This document shows positions 55,111-64,000 of a stretch of DNA of 64,000 bases, piece after piece. Origin of the DNA: Vandiemenella viatica (Eukaryota; Arthropoda; Insecta; Orthoptera; Morabidae); NCBI GenBank assembly GCA_031002005.1, contig CM061914.1, forward strand, positions 189,056,685-189,120,684, written 5' to 3'. The translations under genes and the position numbers were made by a program. Position 1 is the stretch's first letter. Each line of letters begins with the position of its first letter. The notes below the pieces were generated by a model. The model made no database searches and was not told where the DNA came from. It saw only the letters and a list, made by a program, of their open reading frames with translations.

Positions 55111-55570
55111 ACATCAAACTATTGGCATTCTTTTCATATATACGTTTTTATTACTACGTAATTTTTTCTTTATTTGTTTCTTCTGTTTTCTGAAATATAA
55201 TACTTAAGAATATAGGGAAATTATTAATCAAATCACTAGTCTAATCAAATCTAATCGGATCAATTTATTTAATTATCGTATGATATTTAACAAGATACAC
55301 AATAGATGAGGACAAATTTACTTATCACAAGCTTGTACACAGTTTTGTATATCTAATGTTTTTATCCAGTGAACTGCACTGATTGACGCATCGTGTGTTT
55401 CCGCTATTCTTCCAGAAGGCCCGTCACAATTTGCAGAGTCTACCCAGCCCCCATATGTGTAATAAGTAGGCGCATCCGCCTTGTCCTGTTCGAATCAGAT
55501 AGATGATTCTCAATTTCCGTTCTTCAAGTATATCAAGCAACTATATTTTTTTATATATTTTTTTTTTTTT

Positions 55571-55712
55571 TACTTGTTGCTTTACGCCTTGTCGACGGCT
55601 AAGGTCATTAGAGGCGGGATGGGACTGGGGACAAGGAACGGGAAGGAATTCGGACATGGCCTTTTTGAAGGAAGCATCCCCGCATTAGCCTGGATGATTT
55701 GGGGAACCCATA
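55571..55712 (-). mobile_element. 5'-truncated SINE (right arm)
   Basis: Mirror of 11,352-11,500, with TATCAAGTTACG / TATCAAGCAAC flanks preserving the target duplication in decayed form. Confidence 0.85.
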
Positions 55713-56080
55713 TCAAGTTACGCTGATGACACCTGTTTGGTGAAGCAGAACCCCAACATTTCTGATGCAGAAACAACTTTATCAGCTGATCTGGAAAACG
55801 TCAGATGTATACTTCAAGAAATGGTGCCCTCATCCAAGTCCTCGGTAAACAGTTGTATCGACATTTCATTTACTCAACAGACAATCGCACTATAAACCAG
55901 AAGTCAAATTCGGAGTCCGAATCTTGCCACATTGCAGCACACCAAAATATCTGGGACAGAACTCTTTTACAGTAACATTGTTGTTGGCCATGTTCCGCAG
56001 TTGTCGCATAAATCTTTTTCAATAAAAATCCCCTTCTTCTAACAACTGTTTTTATTATTAACTATCATCTACCAGACGCG

Positions 56081-56110
56081 TTTCGTCCTTCTGGAGTGGG
56101 GCATCGTCAG
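56081..56110 (-). ncRNA. Hammerhead-like core (right arm)
   Basis: Minus strand CTGACGA (56110-56104), stem with one mismatch (GCCC with GGAC), GAAA (56084-56081). Mirror of 10,953-10,982. Confidence 0.38.
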
Positions 56111-56114
56111 TGGC

Positions 56115-57149
56115 TATAAATAACTTAATATTATGATTATATTTGTGTATACGATTAAGTACATTAATTATATACATATATTCATTGCAACGTCTGTAGG
56201 TTCAGTCTGCTATATATGTTGTGTATTAACTCTTTTAAGCCGAATCTCTCAAAGGTAAAAATAAAGCAATAAGGGTTTAGGATTTCTCGAATTTAATTTA
56301 CGGTAAAAATTACGAAGTTACTACGCTACAAACTTTTACGCTTTGCTAATTTTGGATGTCACAAACTGGAATTTATTTCCTTCCGAAGTTTCACAAAGCA
56401 TTTAAAAAGGATAACTTTATTCAGATTCTTAAAGTTCTTTGTGCTGCGCCACAAAATCAAAGATTACCTAATTACCATTTCTTTATGATAGTAAAGTATC
56501 CACTTACCTCAAGAATAAAAAATTTGATGTTCAGCTGATACTTCAGGAGGATAGAGAACTATCGCTTTCCTTCAGCGTATAATGTGAGCTCCCACACTAA
56601 ATGCTGATTTATAATTACAGACGGCAATACAATCGCTGGGTCCATGAGGCGAGTTAATTGGCTTGAGAGATAGATGCATTAAAACCACAAGATGATTACC
56701 GTAATAAAATCAGGCAAGATAATTGCATGTAATACTGAGGCCCATTTTAATGAGTGCAATTACCATAAATATTTTCTGACTTTTATCGTTTGCTTCTCAT
56801 AATCTTCAGTTTTAATATCCGCAGCGAATATTTATTTTGTCTTCAGTAACTGCAGTTAATATCATCAGTTGTTCGTTACTGGTCGCTTTCTTTTAATTTT
56901 TCTTAAATAAGCCACGTGCTGCTAAGAAATGTCGAAGTAAAAACCGAAGAAAATTATTATTTTATTTACATGACTAGTGCGTTCGAGTAAAAATTCATTT
57001 TTCCGTTTGGAATTCTTAAAGCGTAATTGATAAATTCCCGCAGGACGCACAAAATGGTCGTATTGTGAATGCGTCGACCAGTCATCTTATGTAATGACTT
57101 CTACAACAGCTATTTTATAACTGTCTCCTATGGAGAGAACAATTTCACT
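56115..57149. other. Unassigned right-arm counterpart of 9,951-10,900
   Basis: No feature recognised apart from the AT-rich lead-in of the Penelope-like fragment. Confidence 0.35.
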
Positions 57150-58062
57150 TATTTAATTTAATTTAATTTCAATGGAGCACAGGCTCCGGTGGCAATTTCC
57201 CTACACACCCATCTTCCCCTTTTCCTGCACCAACCTACATTTGCCCTCTACAAATTTTCACTTTAAATTCTTTCAGCGTTTTTGGTAAATTGTTCACCAC
57301 TTCTCTTGGTTACTTATTCCAATCCCTAAACTCCCTTACCTAAAAAAGAAAATCTTCCCACACCCTTGTGCCTGAAATCCAGTGCCAGCTTGTGGTGATG
57401 GTCATCTTTTCCCATCCATGCAATACTTAATAGCAATACCTTGACATTATATTTGATAGCAAGCTTATCTGGGCAGAACACATTGGACAGGTGGTAGGAA
57501 AAGGTTTCAAAACTCTGCACTTGTTGGAGAGAGTGATGAGGGGGTATACGAGGGTAGTAAAGGAATCGGGTTACAATAGTTTGGTCAGACCATTGCTTGA
57601 ATATGGTAGTGTAGTATGGGACCCACATTTTTGGTATCAAATACAGGAGTTGGAGAGGGTGCAGAGAAGGGCTGCTAGATTTGTTTCCGGAAATTATCGC
57701 AGAATGCAATCAGTGACAGATATGATGAACGTGCTGGAATGGAATTCATTGCAAGACAAGAGGAGGATGAGGAGGGTCAAGTGAGTGTACAACTCGTATA
57801 CTGGTGTTGAGGCATGGAAATATATTGCTGTAAGAATTAAAAGTAATGAATGGAAGGGAAAAGATGACCATGACGACAAGCTGGCACTCGATTTCAATCA
57901 CAAGGGTGTAGGAAGATCCTCTTTTTCAGGTAAGGGTACCGGGGATTGGAATAAGTTACTTTTAATTCTTACACCAATATCTTTCCATGCCTCATCACCA
58001 ATATACGCCTTGTACACTCCGATGACCCTCTTCACGCTTAAGTTCACTAAAGAACAAACTTG
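57150..58062. pseudogene. Inverted LINE (right arm)
   Basis: Mirror of 9,063-9,950. The plus-strand part reads VVGKGFKTLHLLERVMRGYT, LLEYGSVVWDPHFWYQIQEL, RVQRRAARFVSGNYRRMQSV, KGKDDHDDKLALDFNHKGVG, with the 3' end on the opposite strand at 57,150-57,420. It is better preserved than the left copy. Confidence 0.8.
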
Positions 58063-58077
58063 ATAAGTGTTGCGTGG

Positions 58078-58310
58078 GAATACTGAATGTGGAACAATTT
58101 GTAAAATGTGAAATTTTACATGGTGGTGAATCTGTTTTGATGGAAGACGACCCACAGTTAAATTGCAGTGACTTTACTCTGTTTAAGTACGCTTCGTTCG
58201 ACATCGCAAGATGTCGAACGAAGCTTCTCAAGGGACAAGAAAGTTTTAAATGACAACAGAAGAAAATCTCTTCGAGAACTTGAAGAGGCATCTGGTGATA
58301 TACTGTAATG
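58078..58310 (+). pseudogene. hAT/CGGBP1-like C-terminal fragment (right arm)
   Basis: Begins like the left copy (EQFVKCEILHGGESVLMEDD, PQLNCSDFTLFKYAS). The TSCDVERSFS codons have been replaced by a perfect palindrome (58,191-58,224) that shifts the meaning to FDIARCRTKL and a stop. Confidence 0.7.
58191..58224. repeat. Perfect 15-bp hairpin with GCAA loop, right arm only
   Basis: GCTTCGTTCGACATC, loop GCAA, GATGTCGAACGAAGC. The left-arm equivalent (around 8,870-8,910) is only a quasi-palindrome. Confidence 0.95.
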
Positions 58311-58758
58311 CTGGCATCAGACAAGGATGTACACGAATCCACAGCAAATTTATAATAAATTCACAGTTTTAAAACTAAAAATGAAGTGGCCTATTTTTTT
58401 AAACGAACATGAAAAGTTTTTCGAAAATATTTTATTTCCCAATGGTGGAATGAGTGTTCGGAAGCAAATTATGCTGTCTAGATACTATGAGATCAAATAA
58501 ATAATGTGTAATTGATCGTGTTTCAGTGTTTCGTAAATTTAAATGTCTGGTCATATTTTGTCATTTTTAGGTCACATTTATCCATTTTTAAGATCATAAG
58601 TACATGCATAATTTTTTTTTTTCGTCACAAAGTTCCAAACCCCACTTACCACGAACGTGAAATATTTGTCTTATTTTATTTTTTATTATTATTTTATTTT
58701 TTATTATTATTATTTTAAAAAAAAACAGTTTTTCTCACTTCATGATTGAGCATGAAGG

Positions 58759-59378
58759 TTTTTTTTTTTTTTTTTTACTTTAGGCTGCGACGACGTCGAG
58801 GTCATTCGAGGCGGGATGGGACTGGGGGAATAGGAACGGGAAGGAATTCGGCCACGGCCTTTTGTAGGAAGCATCCCGGCATTCACCTGGGGTTCTGCCT
58901 TTCTGTTAAGGTCCACGTAGTTGCCGTTGTTGTTGATGTTGTCTGTAATTTTGCACCTTCTTCTTCCTCTTATTCTCCTCCCACAATCTAGACCTTCCAA
59001 GGCGTCTTTTATCAGGCACTCCCCTCTCAACAAGAGTCCCATCCAGTTCTTCTTTCTCTCTTTGATGACTTGGAGTGTTTTTCTCCTTTCACTAACCCTG
59101 TCCAGCACTTCAACATTACTCACTTTTTCCATCCAGCTTTTCCTCTCCATCCTTCTACACATCCACATCTCCAACGCTTCTCCCCGTTTTTCATCTTCTC
59201 GTCTCAGTGTCCATGTCTCCGCCCCATAAAGAGCCACACTCCATACAAAACATTTACAGAGTCTTTTCCTGGAGTGATTTGGGGAAATCATGGAAACCCA
59301 AAATCTGGATGTCCGGACGGGAATTGGAACCGACGTCCTCCCGAATGCGAGGCCAGAGCGTTAACCATTCGCCCACAT
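58759..59378 (-). mobile_element. Split SINE at the outer edge of the right arm
   Basis: Tail and body 58,759-58,890, LINE, then body and degraded head 59,268-59,378. Mirror of 7,663-8,327. Confidence 0.88.
58891..59267 (-). pseudogene. RTE-like LINE fragment (right arm)
   Basis: Mirror of 7,769-8,196: RKRLCKCFVWSVALYGAETW, RREDEKRGEALEMWMCRRME, VIKERKKNWMGLLLRGECLI, KDALEGLDCGRRIRGRRRCK. The right copy reads open further than the left but lacks the last ~60 bp, including the TGATGATG tail. Confidence 0.82.
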
Positions 59379-59389
59379 TCGCTTGTCAT

Positions 59390-60885
59390 TTGTCATTTGC
59401 TCGATTGCAAGGCGCAAAAATTCGGAACATGCGATTATGGTGACCTCTGTGGGAATGTTTTGGAATGCCCAATCGAGAAGGTAAATAAAAAATACAATTT
59501 CAACAAGACGATGCATCTTTTCTTTCGATAAGAGTAGTCACTTCTTTTATAATAATCTTTGTTCTTTTTACCTTTTCAGGGCACTTACGCTGTGACCGAC
59601 AAAAAGATAGAAAACCCAAAGCTACAGTATGTATGGAATTTGTTTGGATACCACGAATTTCGTTTTCAGATAAGAGACAGACCTGGGAAAAGACTAGGCT
59701 GTATCGAAGGATCATTCGACTGGGAAGAGATAAAATAGCTCCGACACCAGATATGGAAAGATCTACAGGGCTTTCTTGACTGTTTCTGAAACTCCAACTA
59801 TTTGCAAATATTATGCACAATCACGAGACTTTTACTCGCAATTATATGTTCAGATAAACTTTGAGTCGTCCTGTCACATCAATTTTGCAATTTAACTCTT
59901 GCACATCCACAATAAAATATCAGGTCTATATTTTTAATTATATAGAAAACGAAAAATCTGACCGCGCAGTAAATTCCGTTGGGTAACATTTATGTTGAAA
60001 TTGTGTTGATGATATCGTCAATATTAATATTCACAGGAACCCTGTTCTGTTCTTAAAGTAATGCGGTTGTCATACACTCTCGGTCATATATGGCGCTAGT
60101 AATTTTGTACGGTGTTATATACTCCAACTTCGCCACTAAAGTTCTGACAACAATACTATTGTAAATCTGTAAGAGAGCTGCGGGCGTCTAAAGGGTTGAA
60201 GAAGCATCGCGCATTATTACTGGGAGAATAGATAGGCGCCACAGATCACATTGCATCGCAGATGAACAGTCCTTTACAAGATGCGGAGCAGAGATCACGC
60301 TATAACACAGATGAACACTCCATGCTTTATATTCTAACTAAATGACCCGCCAATGCTTCGCTATCGCTAAACTTCAGTGTACAAATAGATTAAATGAACA
60401 CGATTGAAAGTTTGATATCAATTTTTATATCTAGTTAAATGTAAATATTTAATTATTATGTTTTGAAACACATAAATTTTATTTACTGTTACACTGATGA
60501 CTTATAATCACAATGGGGAGGTATTACTGTCAATTAGGGAAATTATAAACGTGGATCCGAACTCAATACCACTAGATATATTTAGTTAATTACACAAAAA
60601 TTTTCACACCTGCAATACATTGAAACATGCTTCAGTACACTTCATAACAAAACACAAGTTTTACTTCAATACTCCATCTCCCGCCCAGACTATGGTTACA
60701 TTGGGGTACTTGACACTAAGAAGGAAACTATAAAACCTAAATTTACAATGATAGAGTAAGTTGTAAAGATACTGATAATAAAGTTTATTTCTTGTGTAAG
60801 AGTTAAAAACATATCATTTTTTATAAAATAAAAATGCAACGAGACAGCTGTTAGTCATGTGATACGGAACACCAATCACAGCGCA
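59390..60885. other. Right flank, mostly unassigned
   Basis: No coding homology. A dispersed repeat lies at 60,228-60,318 (same as 55,030-55,110), followed by AAATGACCCGCCAATGCTTC, a phrase typical of unclassified insect repeats. Confidence 0.4.
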
Positions 60886-60905
60886 TGACGTCACATATCA
60901 GCTCG
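60886..60905 (+). promoter_or_regulatory. CRE-containing upstream element of the candidate exon
   Basis: TGACGTCACATATCAGCTCG lies 129 bp before the ATG at 61,015. A related sequence, 16 of 20 identical by eye, lies inverted at 62,100-62,119 upstream of the THAP fragment. Both neighbourhoods also contain GACAGCTGTTAG (60,843 and 62,133). Confidence 0.4.
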
Positions 60906-61014
60906 CGCCAGTTTAATTCCCGTGTGTTACGGTCTGTTGACAATCTGCGAGTCGCATAAGGGTTTTAAGGGTTCAGTGCCGATTATAACTCGATTAAACT
61001 ACTTATATTTGAAA

Positions 61015-61144
61015 TGGATGTCAGATTTATCAATGAAAATAGCTCGAAATTGCTCAAAATTGATGTTTTAATGCTTGGGAATGTTTTTAGCGTCGAACAG
61101 TGTTTACTGTTTAGTAGAATTCCGGAACGTTTAAAAAAATTCAG
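61015..61144 (+). CDS. Candidate first coding exon, unknown protein
   Basis: An ATG opens 43 codons (MDVRFINENSSKLLKIDVLM..., ending PERLKKFR) that run into a consensus splice donor CAG|GTAAGT at 61,145. The upstream region has a CRE-like site and is less AT-rich. Downstream the putative intron contains a LINE fragment, and I could not find a matching second exon before the opposing THAP fragment. The start was chosen because it is the first ATG after the promoter-like segment. I do not recognise the family. It may be an orphan exon of a decayed gene. Confidence 0.4.
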
Positions 61145-61221
61145 GTAAGTACTTCTATTCTGTTAATCATATTATCACATTACTACAACTTGTAACAATG
61201 ACCCCATTATACAATACTCCA

Positions 61222-61760
61222 TGTTATTTTCCAGACCATTGCTCGAATATGGTAGTGTAGTATGGGACCCACATTTTGAGTATCAAAAACAGGAGTTGGA
61301 GAAGGTGCAAAGAAGGGCTGCTAGATTTGTTTCTGGAAATTATCGCAGAATGCAATCAGTGACAGATTTGATAAAGGAGCTGGAATGGGATTCATTGCAA
61401 GACAGGAGGAGGATGAGGAGGGTCATGGGAGTGTGCAGGGCGTATACTGGCGATGAGGCATGGAAAGATATTGCAGTAGGTATGAAAAGTAGTTCATGGA
61501 AGGGAAAAGATGACCATGACCACAAGCTGGCACTCAATTTCAGACACAAGGGTGTGGGGAGATTTTCTTTTTAGGTAAGGGTGTCAGGGATTGGAATGAG
61601 TTACCATGGGGAATGATGAATAACCTACCGAAAACGTTAAAAGAATTTAAAGTTAAAATTTGTAGAGGGCAAATGTAGGTGAGTTAAGGATAGCGGGAAG
61701 TTGGGTGTGTAGGGAAATTGCCACCGGAGCGTGTGCTCCATTGCAATTAAATTAAATTAA
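61222..61760 (+). pseudogene. CR1/Jockey-like LINE C-terminal part, best-preserved copy
   Basis: A 117-codon frame: PLLEYGSVVWDPHFEYQKQE, LEKVQRRAARFVSGNYRRMQ, SVTDLIKELEWDSLQDRRRM, VMGVCRAYTGDEAWKDIAVG, GKDDHDHKLALNFRHKGVGR. A frameshift at FSF/LGKGV follows, then the 3' end GGAAATTGCCACCGGAGCGT and AATTAAATTAAAT. It defines the family consensus for the more decayed copies in the arms. It is 5'-truncated, lacks polymerase and endonuclease, and sits in the putative intron after 61,144. Confidence 0.87.
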
Positions 61761-61809
61761 ATATCGGTTGGTAAGTCGTAATTTATTTGCCTATAAGAAT
61801 TTAAGCTTT

Positions 61810-62064
61810 TCACAGAACAAAATATTGAGACGCATATTGAACATAATAAAACATCAAGTCCAAACTTTCATCAAAGTGGTCATCTAAAAAATATATTGAA
61901 GATTTTGGAGACAAATATGCTGGATCGCGTCGTACAAGCCACTTTTTCTGCATATCTTCCTTGTGTGGAACATAAACAAACAATTTGTTTATTGTTTTAA
62001 ATGTTGTGTTTACACACTGAGGCACTACACACCACCTGTAAACTGTAGAACTCATTTTATCCAC
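61810..62064 (-). pseudogene. THAP zinc-finger domain fragment
   Basis: THAP domains bind DNA through a C2CH zinc site and occur in host regulators and P-element transposases. The 84-residue frame has WCVVPQC (Cys 12 and Cys 17), NTTFKTINKLFVYVPHKEDM, a conserved tryptophan in KKWLVRRDPAYLSPKSS and DDHFDES (the final histidine). In the usual Y.CEDHF block the third zinc cysteine is replaced (YFLDDHF), so zinc binding should fail. The C-terminal AVPTF motif is absent. The start at 62,064 has a CRE-like site 48 bp upstream (62,112-62,119). It could be a decayed exon 1 or a P-element-like relic. Confidence 0.68.
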
Positions 62065-62099
62065 GAAATAAGCAAACCAACAGTTTGTTTACACCGGTA

Positions 62100-62119
62100 C
62101 GATCGGAGATGTGACGTCA
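62100..62119 (-). promoter_or_regulatory. CRE-containing upstream element of the THAP fragment
   Basis: Reading the minus strand, TGACGTCACATCTCCGATCG lies upstream of the THAP ATG and resembles 60,886-60,905. Confidence 0.35.
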
Positions 62120-62559
62120 CAAGAGAAGACATGACAGCTGTTAGCGTTTAGGCGACAATATTCAAATCAACCAAAAAAACTGCAAAATTTTGCATTTTCC
62201 CGTTAGTTTTTTCAAGGAATAATATTTGTTTTTGTTACAATAGACGCCTAGCTACAATATTGACTATTTTGTCAAAATTAATCAAGTACCCCATTGGGGC
62301 TCTAGACAGTACTTCCGCGCCCTGTCATGTTTAAATTACCAGCGCCCATCGAACATTGCAGCTCACGCCCAGCGTTGCGAGGCAAAGATTCTACAGTACC
62401 AACTAAAAGATAATGATTCACTGAACAGCCAAAGAAACTAGTACACCTGCCTAATACCGTGTAGGGCCCCAGCAGGCACGCAGAAATGCCGCAACACGAC
62501 GTGGCAGGGACTCGACTAATGTCTGAAGTAGTGCTGGAGGGAATTGACACCATGCATCC

Positions 62560-63465
62560 TGCAGGGCTGTCTATTAATCCGTAAGAGTACGGGGTGGGGG
62601 GGGGGGGTGGACATCTCTTCTCAACGACACGTTGCAAGGCATCCCAGATATGCTGAAAAAATGTTCATATCTGGGGAGTTTGGTGGCCAGCGGAGGTGTT
62701 TAAACTCAGAAGAGTGTTCCTGGAGCCACTCTGTAGCATTTCTGGACGTGTGGGGTGTCGCATTGTCCTGCTGGAATTGCCCAAGTCCGTCGGAATGGAC
62801 AATGGACATGAATGGATGCAGGTGATCAGCCAGGATGCGTACGTACGTGTCACCTGTAGACGTATCAGGAGTCCCATGTCACTCCAACTGCACACGCCCC
62901 ACACCATTACAGAGCCTCCACCAGCTTGAACAGTCCCCTGCTGACATACAGGGTCCATGAATTCATGAGGTTGTCTCCATACCTGTGCACGTCGATCCGC
63001 TCGATACAATTGGAAACGAGACTCGTCAGACCAGGCAACATGTTTCCATTCATCAACAGGTCCAGGCGAGCCATAAAGCTTTGTGTCGTGCACTCAGCAA
63101 GGGTACACGAGTGGGCCTTCGGCTCCGAAAGCCCATATCGATGATGTTTCGTTGAATGGTTTCCACGGTGACACTTGTTGATGGCCCAGAATTAAAATCC
63201 GCAGCAATTTGCGGAACGGTTCCACTTCTATCATGTTGAAAGATTCTCTTCAGTCGTCATTGGTTCCGTTCATGCAGGATCTTTTTCAGGCCGCAGCGAT
63301 GTCGGAGATTTAATGTTTTACCGGATTCCCAATATTCACGGTGCACTCGAGAAATGGTCGTACGGGAAAAATACCCACCTCATCGCTACCTCGGAGATGC
63401 TGTGGCCCATCTCTCGTGTGCCGACTATAACACCACGTTCAAACTCACTTAAAGCGTGATAACCT
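62560..63465 (-). pseudogene. Tc1-like DD34E transposase, frameshifted
   Basis: The N-terminal start (FERGVIVGTREMGHSISEV, first helix-turn-helix) lies near 63,450 downwards. The catalytic core continues with EWKHVAWSDESRFQLY (first aspartate) and MDPVCQQGTVQAGGGSVMVW. After a frameshift come GQFQQDNATPHTSRNA (second aspartate) and RWPPNSPDMNIF, where the final DD34E glutamate region has diverged (expected IEHIWD, here FSAYLG). Several indels, including a small deletion before PGPVDEW and a G-run expansion at 62,592-62,609, disrupt the frame. Length of about 900 bp is normal for the family. Confidence 0.92.
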
Positions 63466-63521
63466 GCCGTTGTAGCAGCAGTAATCGATCTAACGCCTGC
63501 GCCAGAGACCTGTTTTCTATG

Positions 63522-63637
63522 AATCCTTCACGGGTGTCCAGCCGGATGGAGTCAAAGAATGACGACGTTTCAACAACCTGCTTGGTTGTCTTCATCAGGT
63601 CTATTTTAGATAATTCCTTCTCTAAATCACCAACATA
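63522..63637 (-). mobile_element. 116-bp Penelope/retrozyme-like insertion in Tc1
   Basis: It interrupts the Tc1 left untranslated part between perfect 12-bp target duplications CTGTTTTCTATG (63510-63521, 63638-63649). On the minus strand it carries CTGATGA, a stem, GAAACGTCG and then the ending CCATCCGGCTGGACACCCG, which matches the unit of the foldback elements in the arms. There is no coding capacity beyond 39 codons. Confidence 0.85.
63568..63598 (-). ncRNA. Hammerhead-like core in the 116-bp insertion
   Basis: Minus strand CTGATGA (63598-63592), one base, a 7-bp stem (GACAACC with GGTTGTT, one G-U pair), then GAAA (63571-63568) and CGTCG. Both conserved boxes are intact. Stem I and stem III were not established. 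Confidence 0.48.
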
Positions 63638-63743
63638 CTGTTTTCTATGCATGCGTTGCCGACCGCAGCGGAGTACTCTGGGTGTTTATATATCTCTGTG
63701 TTTGCATACGCAGGCCTGTACCAGTTTCTTTTGCTCTTCAGTG

Positions 63744-64000
63744 TATAAATCTGCCATCCGGTTAACTATACAAAACTACAGTTTGTGGATAGCCGTTTAC
63801 TACACAAACAATTGTTCATGATACTTATGACGAATCAAAGCGAGTAATAATAATAGTAAAATTAATTTATTTTAAATAATTGGGTGGGTGGGAGGGCACA
63901 GCTTGCCTATTCTCCTTTCCATTAGCGGATAAAATTCACGTTTACGCCCATTCATAGACTTCCGGTATAGCTAGTGATACTGCTATTCGTCAACAGGACC
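63744..64000. other. Unassigned
   Basis: Nothing recognised. Confidence 0.3.

Larger units (their letters stand above)
38296..59378 (-). repeat. Right arm of the ~20-kb inverted duplication
   Basis: This is the reverse-complement partner of 7,675-27,836. It is about 0.9 kb longer, mainly because it carries a 168-bp tandem array (49,891-50,692) and a 178-bp MITE (41,964-42,141) that the left arm lacks. It lacks the SINE at 12,863-13,082 and the last ~60 bases of the LINE that splits a SINE at the outer end. Its SINE at the outer boundary has a degraded head compared with the left copy. Confidence 0.93.
62419..63743 (-). mobile_element. Nearly complete but inactive Tc1-family element
   Basis: Terminal inverted repeats of 27 bp: CACTGAACAGCCAAAGAAAC... 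at 62,419 and CACTGAAGAGCAAAAGAAAC... reading in from 63,743 (4 mismatches). The flank at the right is TA, as expected for Tc1; the left TA is mutated. The minus strand encodes the transposase in three frames (see the next entry). A 116-bp insertion lies at 63,522-63,637. Confidence 0.93.

Noticed and set aside
7675..59378. Simple haplotype-duplication (uncollapsed alleles) as the full explanation of the inverted arms
   Set aside because: Allelic contigs should share at least one flank, but both outer and inner flanks differ. I keep assembly error as a possibility because of the gap, but not as the leading explanation.
61015..61144. Calling the 61,015 exon a known gene
   Set aside because: The 43 residues do not match a family I can name with confidence.

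Overview
The window is a repeat-rich, AT-rich eukaryotic (almost certainly insect) chromosome segment with no intact gene that I can support. It is packed with insect-type mobile DNA: Tc1 and mariner transposase remnants, hAT-type MITEs, several non-LTR retrotransposon tails, a very active tRNA-derived SINE family and short Penelope-like insertions. A polyneopteran insect (cockroach, termite or stick-insect type) is my best guess, but this rests on general resemblance only.

The dominant structure is a large inverted duplication. Roughly 7,675-27,836 (left arm, 20.2 kb) is repeated in reverse orientation at about 38,296-59,378 (right arm, 21.1 kb). About 10.5 kb of different sequence lies between them and includes a 1,000-base run of N (28,765-29,764). 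Element after element appears in mirror order: split SINE/LINE, hAT fragment, LINE, Penelope-like piece, serine-protease exon, Tc1 copy, long-TIR transposon, foldback and SINE-in-LINE. By eye the arms differ by a few percent plus indels. Several insertions are in only one arm, with a clean empty site or absence in the other: a SINE at 12,863-13,082 (left), a hAT-like MITE at 41,964-42,141 (right) and a 168-bp tandem array at 49,891-50,692 (right). The sequence changes at both the inner and the outer ends, which argues against a simple overlap of two haplotype contigs. The N gap leaves the final arrangement unproven.

Layout. 1-7,660: left flank with two hAT MITEs, a mariner remnant, four SINE pieces and a Tc1 remnant. 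7,675-27,836: left arm. 27,837-38,295: spacer with a poly-T tract, a degenerate 145-bp tandem repeat, the gap, LINE, mariner and Jockey-like remnants, interrupted SINEs and a second type of tRNA-derived SINE. 38,296-59,378: right arm. 59,390-64,000: right flank with a candidate first exon, a THAP-domain fragment and a nearly complete but broken Tc1 element that carries a 116-bp insertion.

The host-gene traces are a decayed trypsin-like serine protease exon (one copy per arm, damaged differently), a THAP zinc-finger fragment whose third cysteine is missing, and an open first exon with a consensus splice donor at 61,015-61,144. The most unusual signal is a set of short elements carrying a hammerhead-ribozyme-like core (CTGANGA, stem, GAAA). 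Two of them are bounded by 11-12 bp target-site duplications, like very small Penelope-associated or retrozyme-like retroelements.
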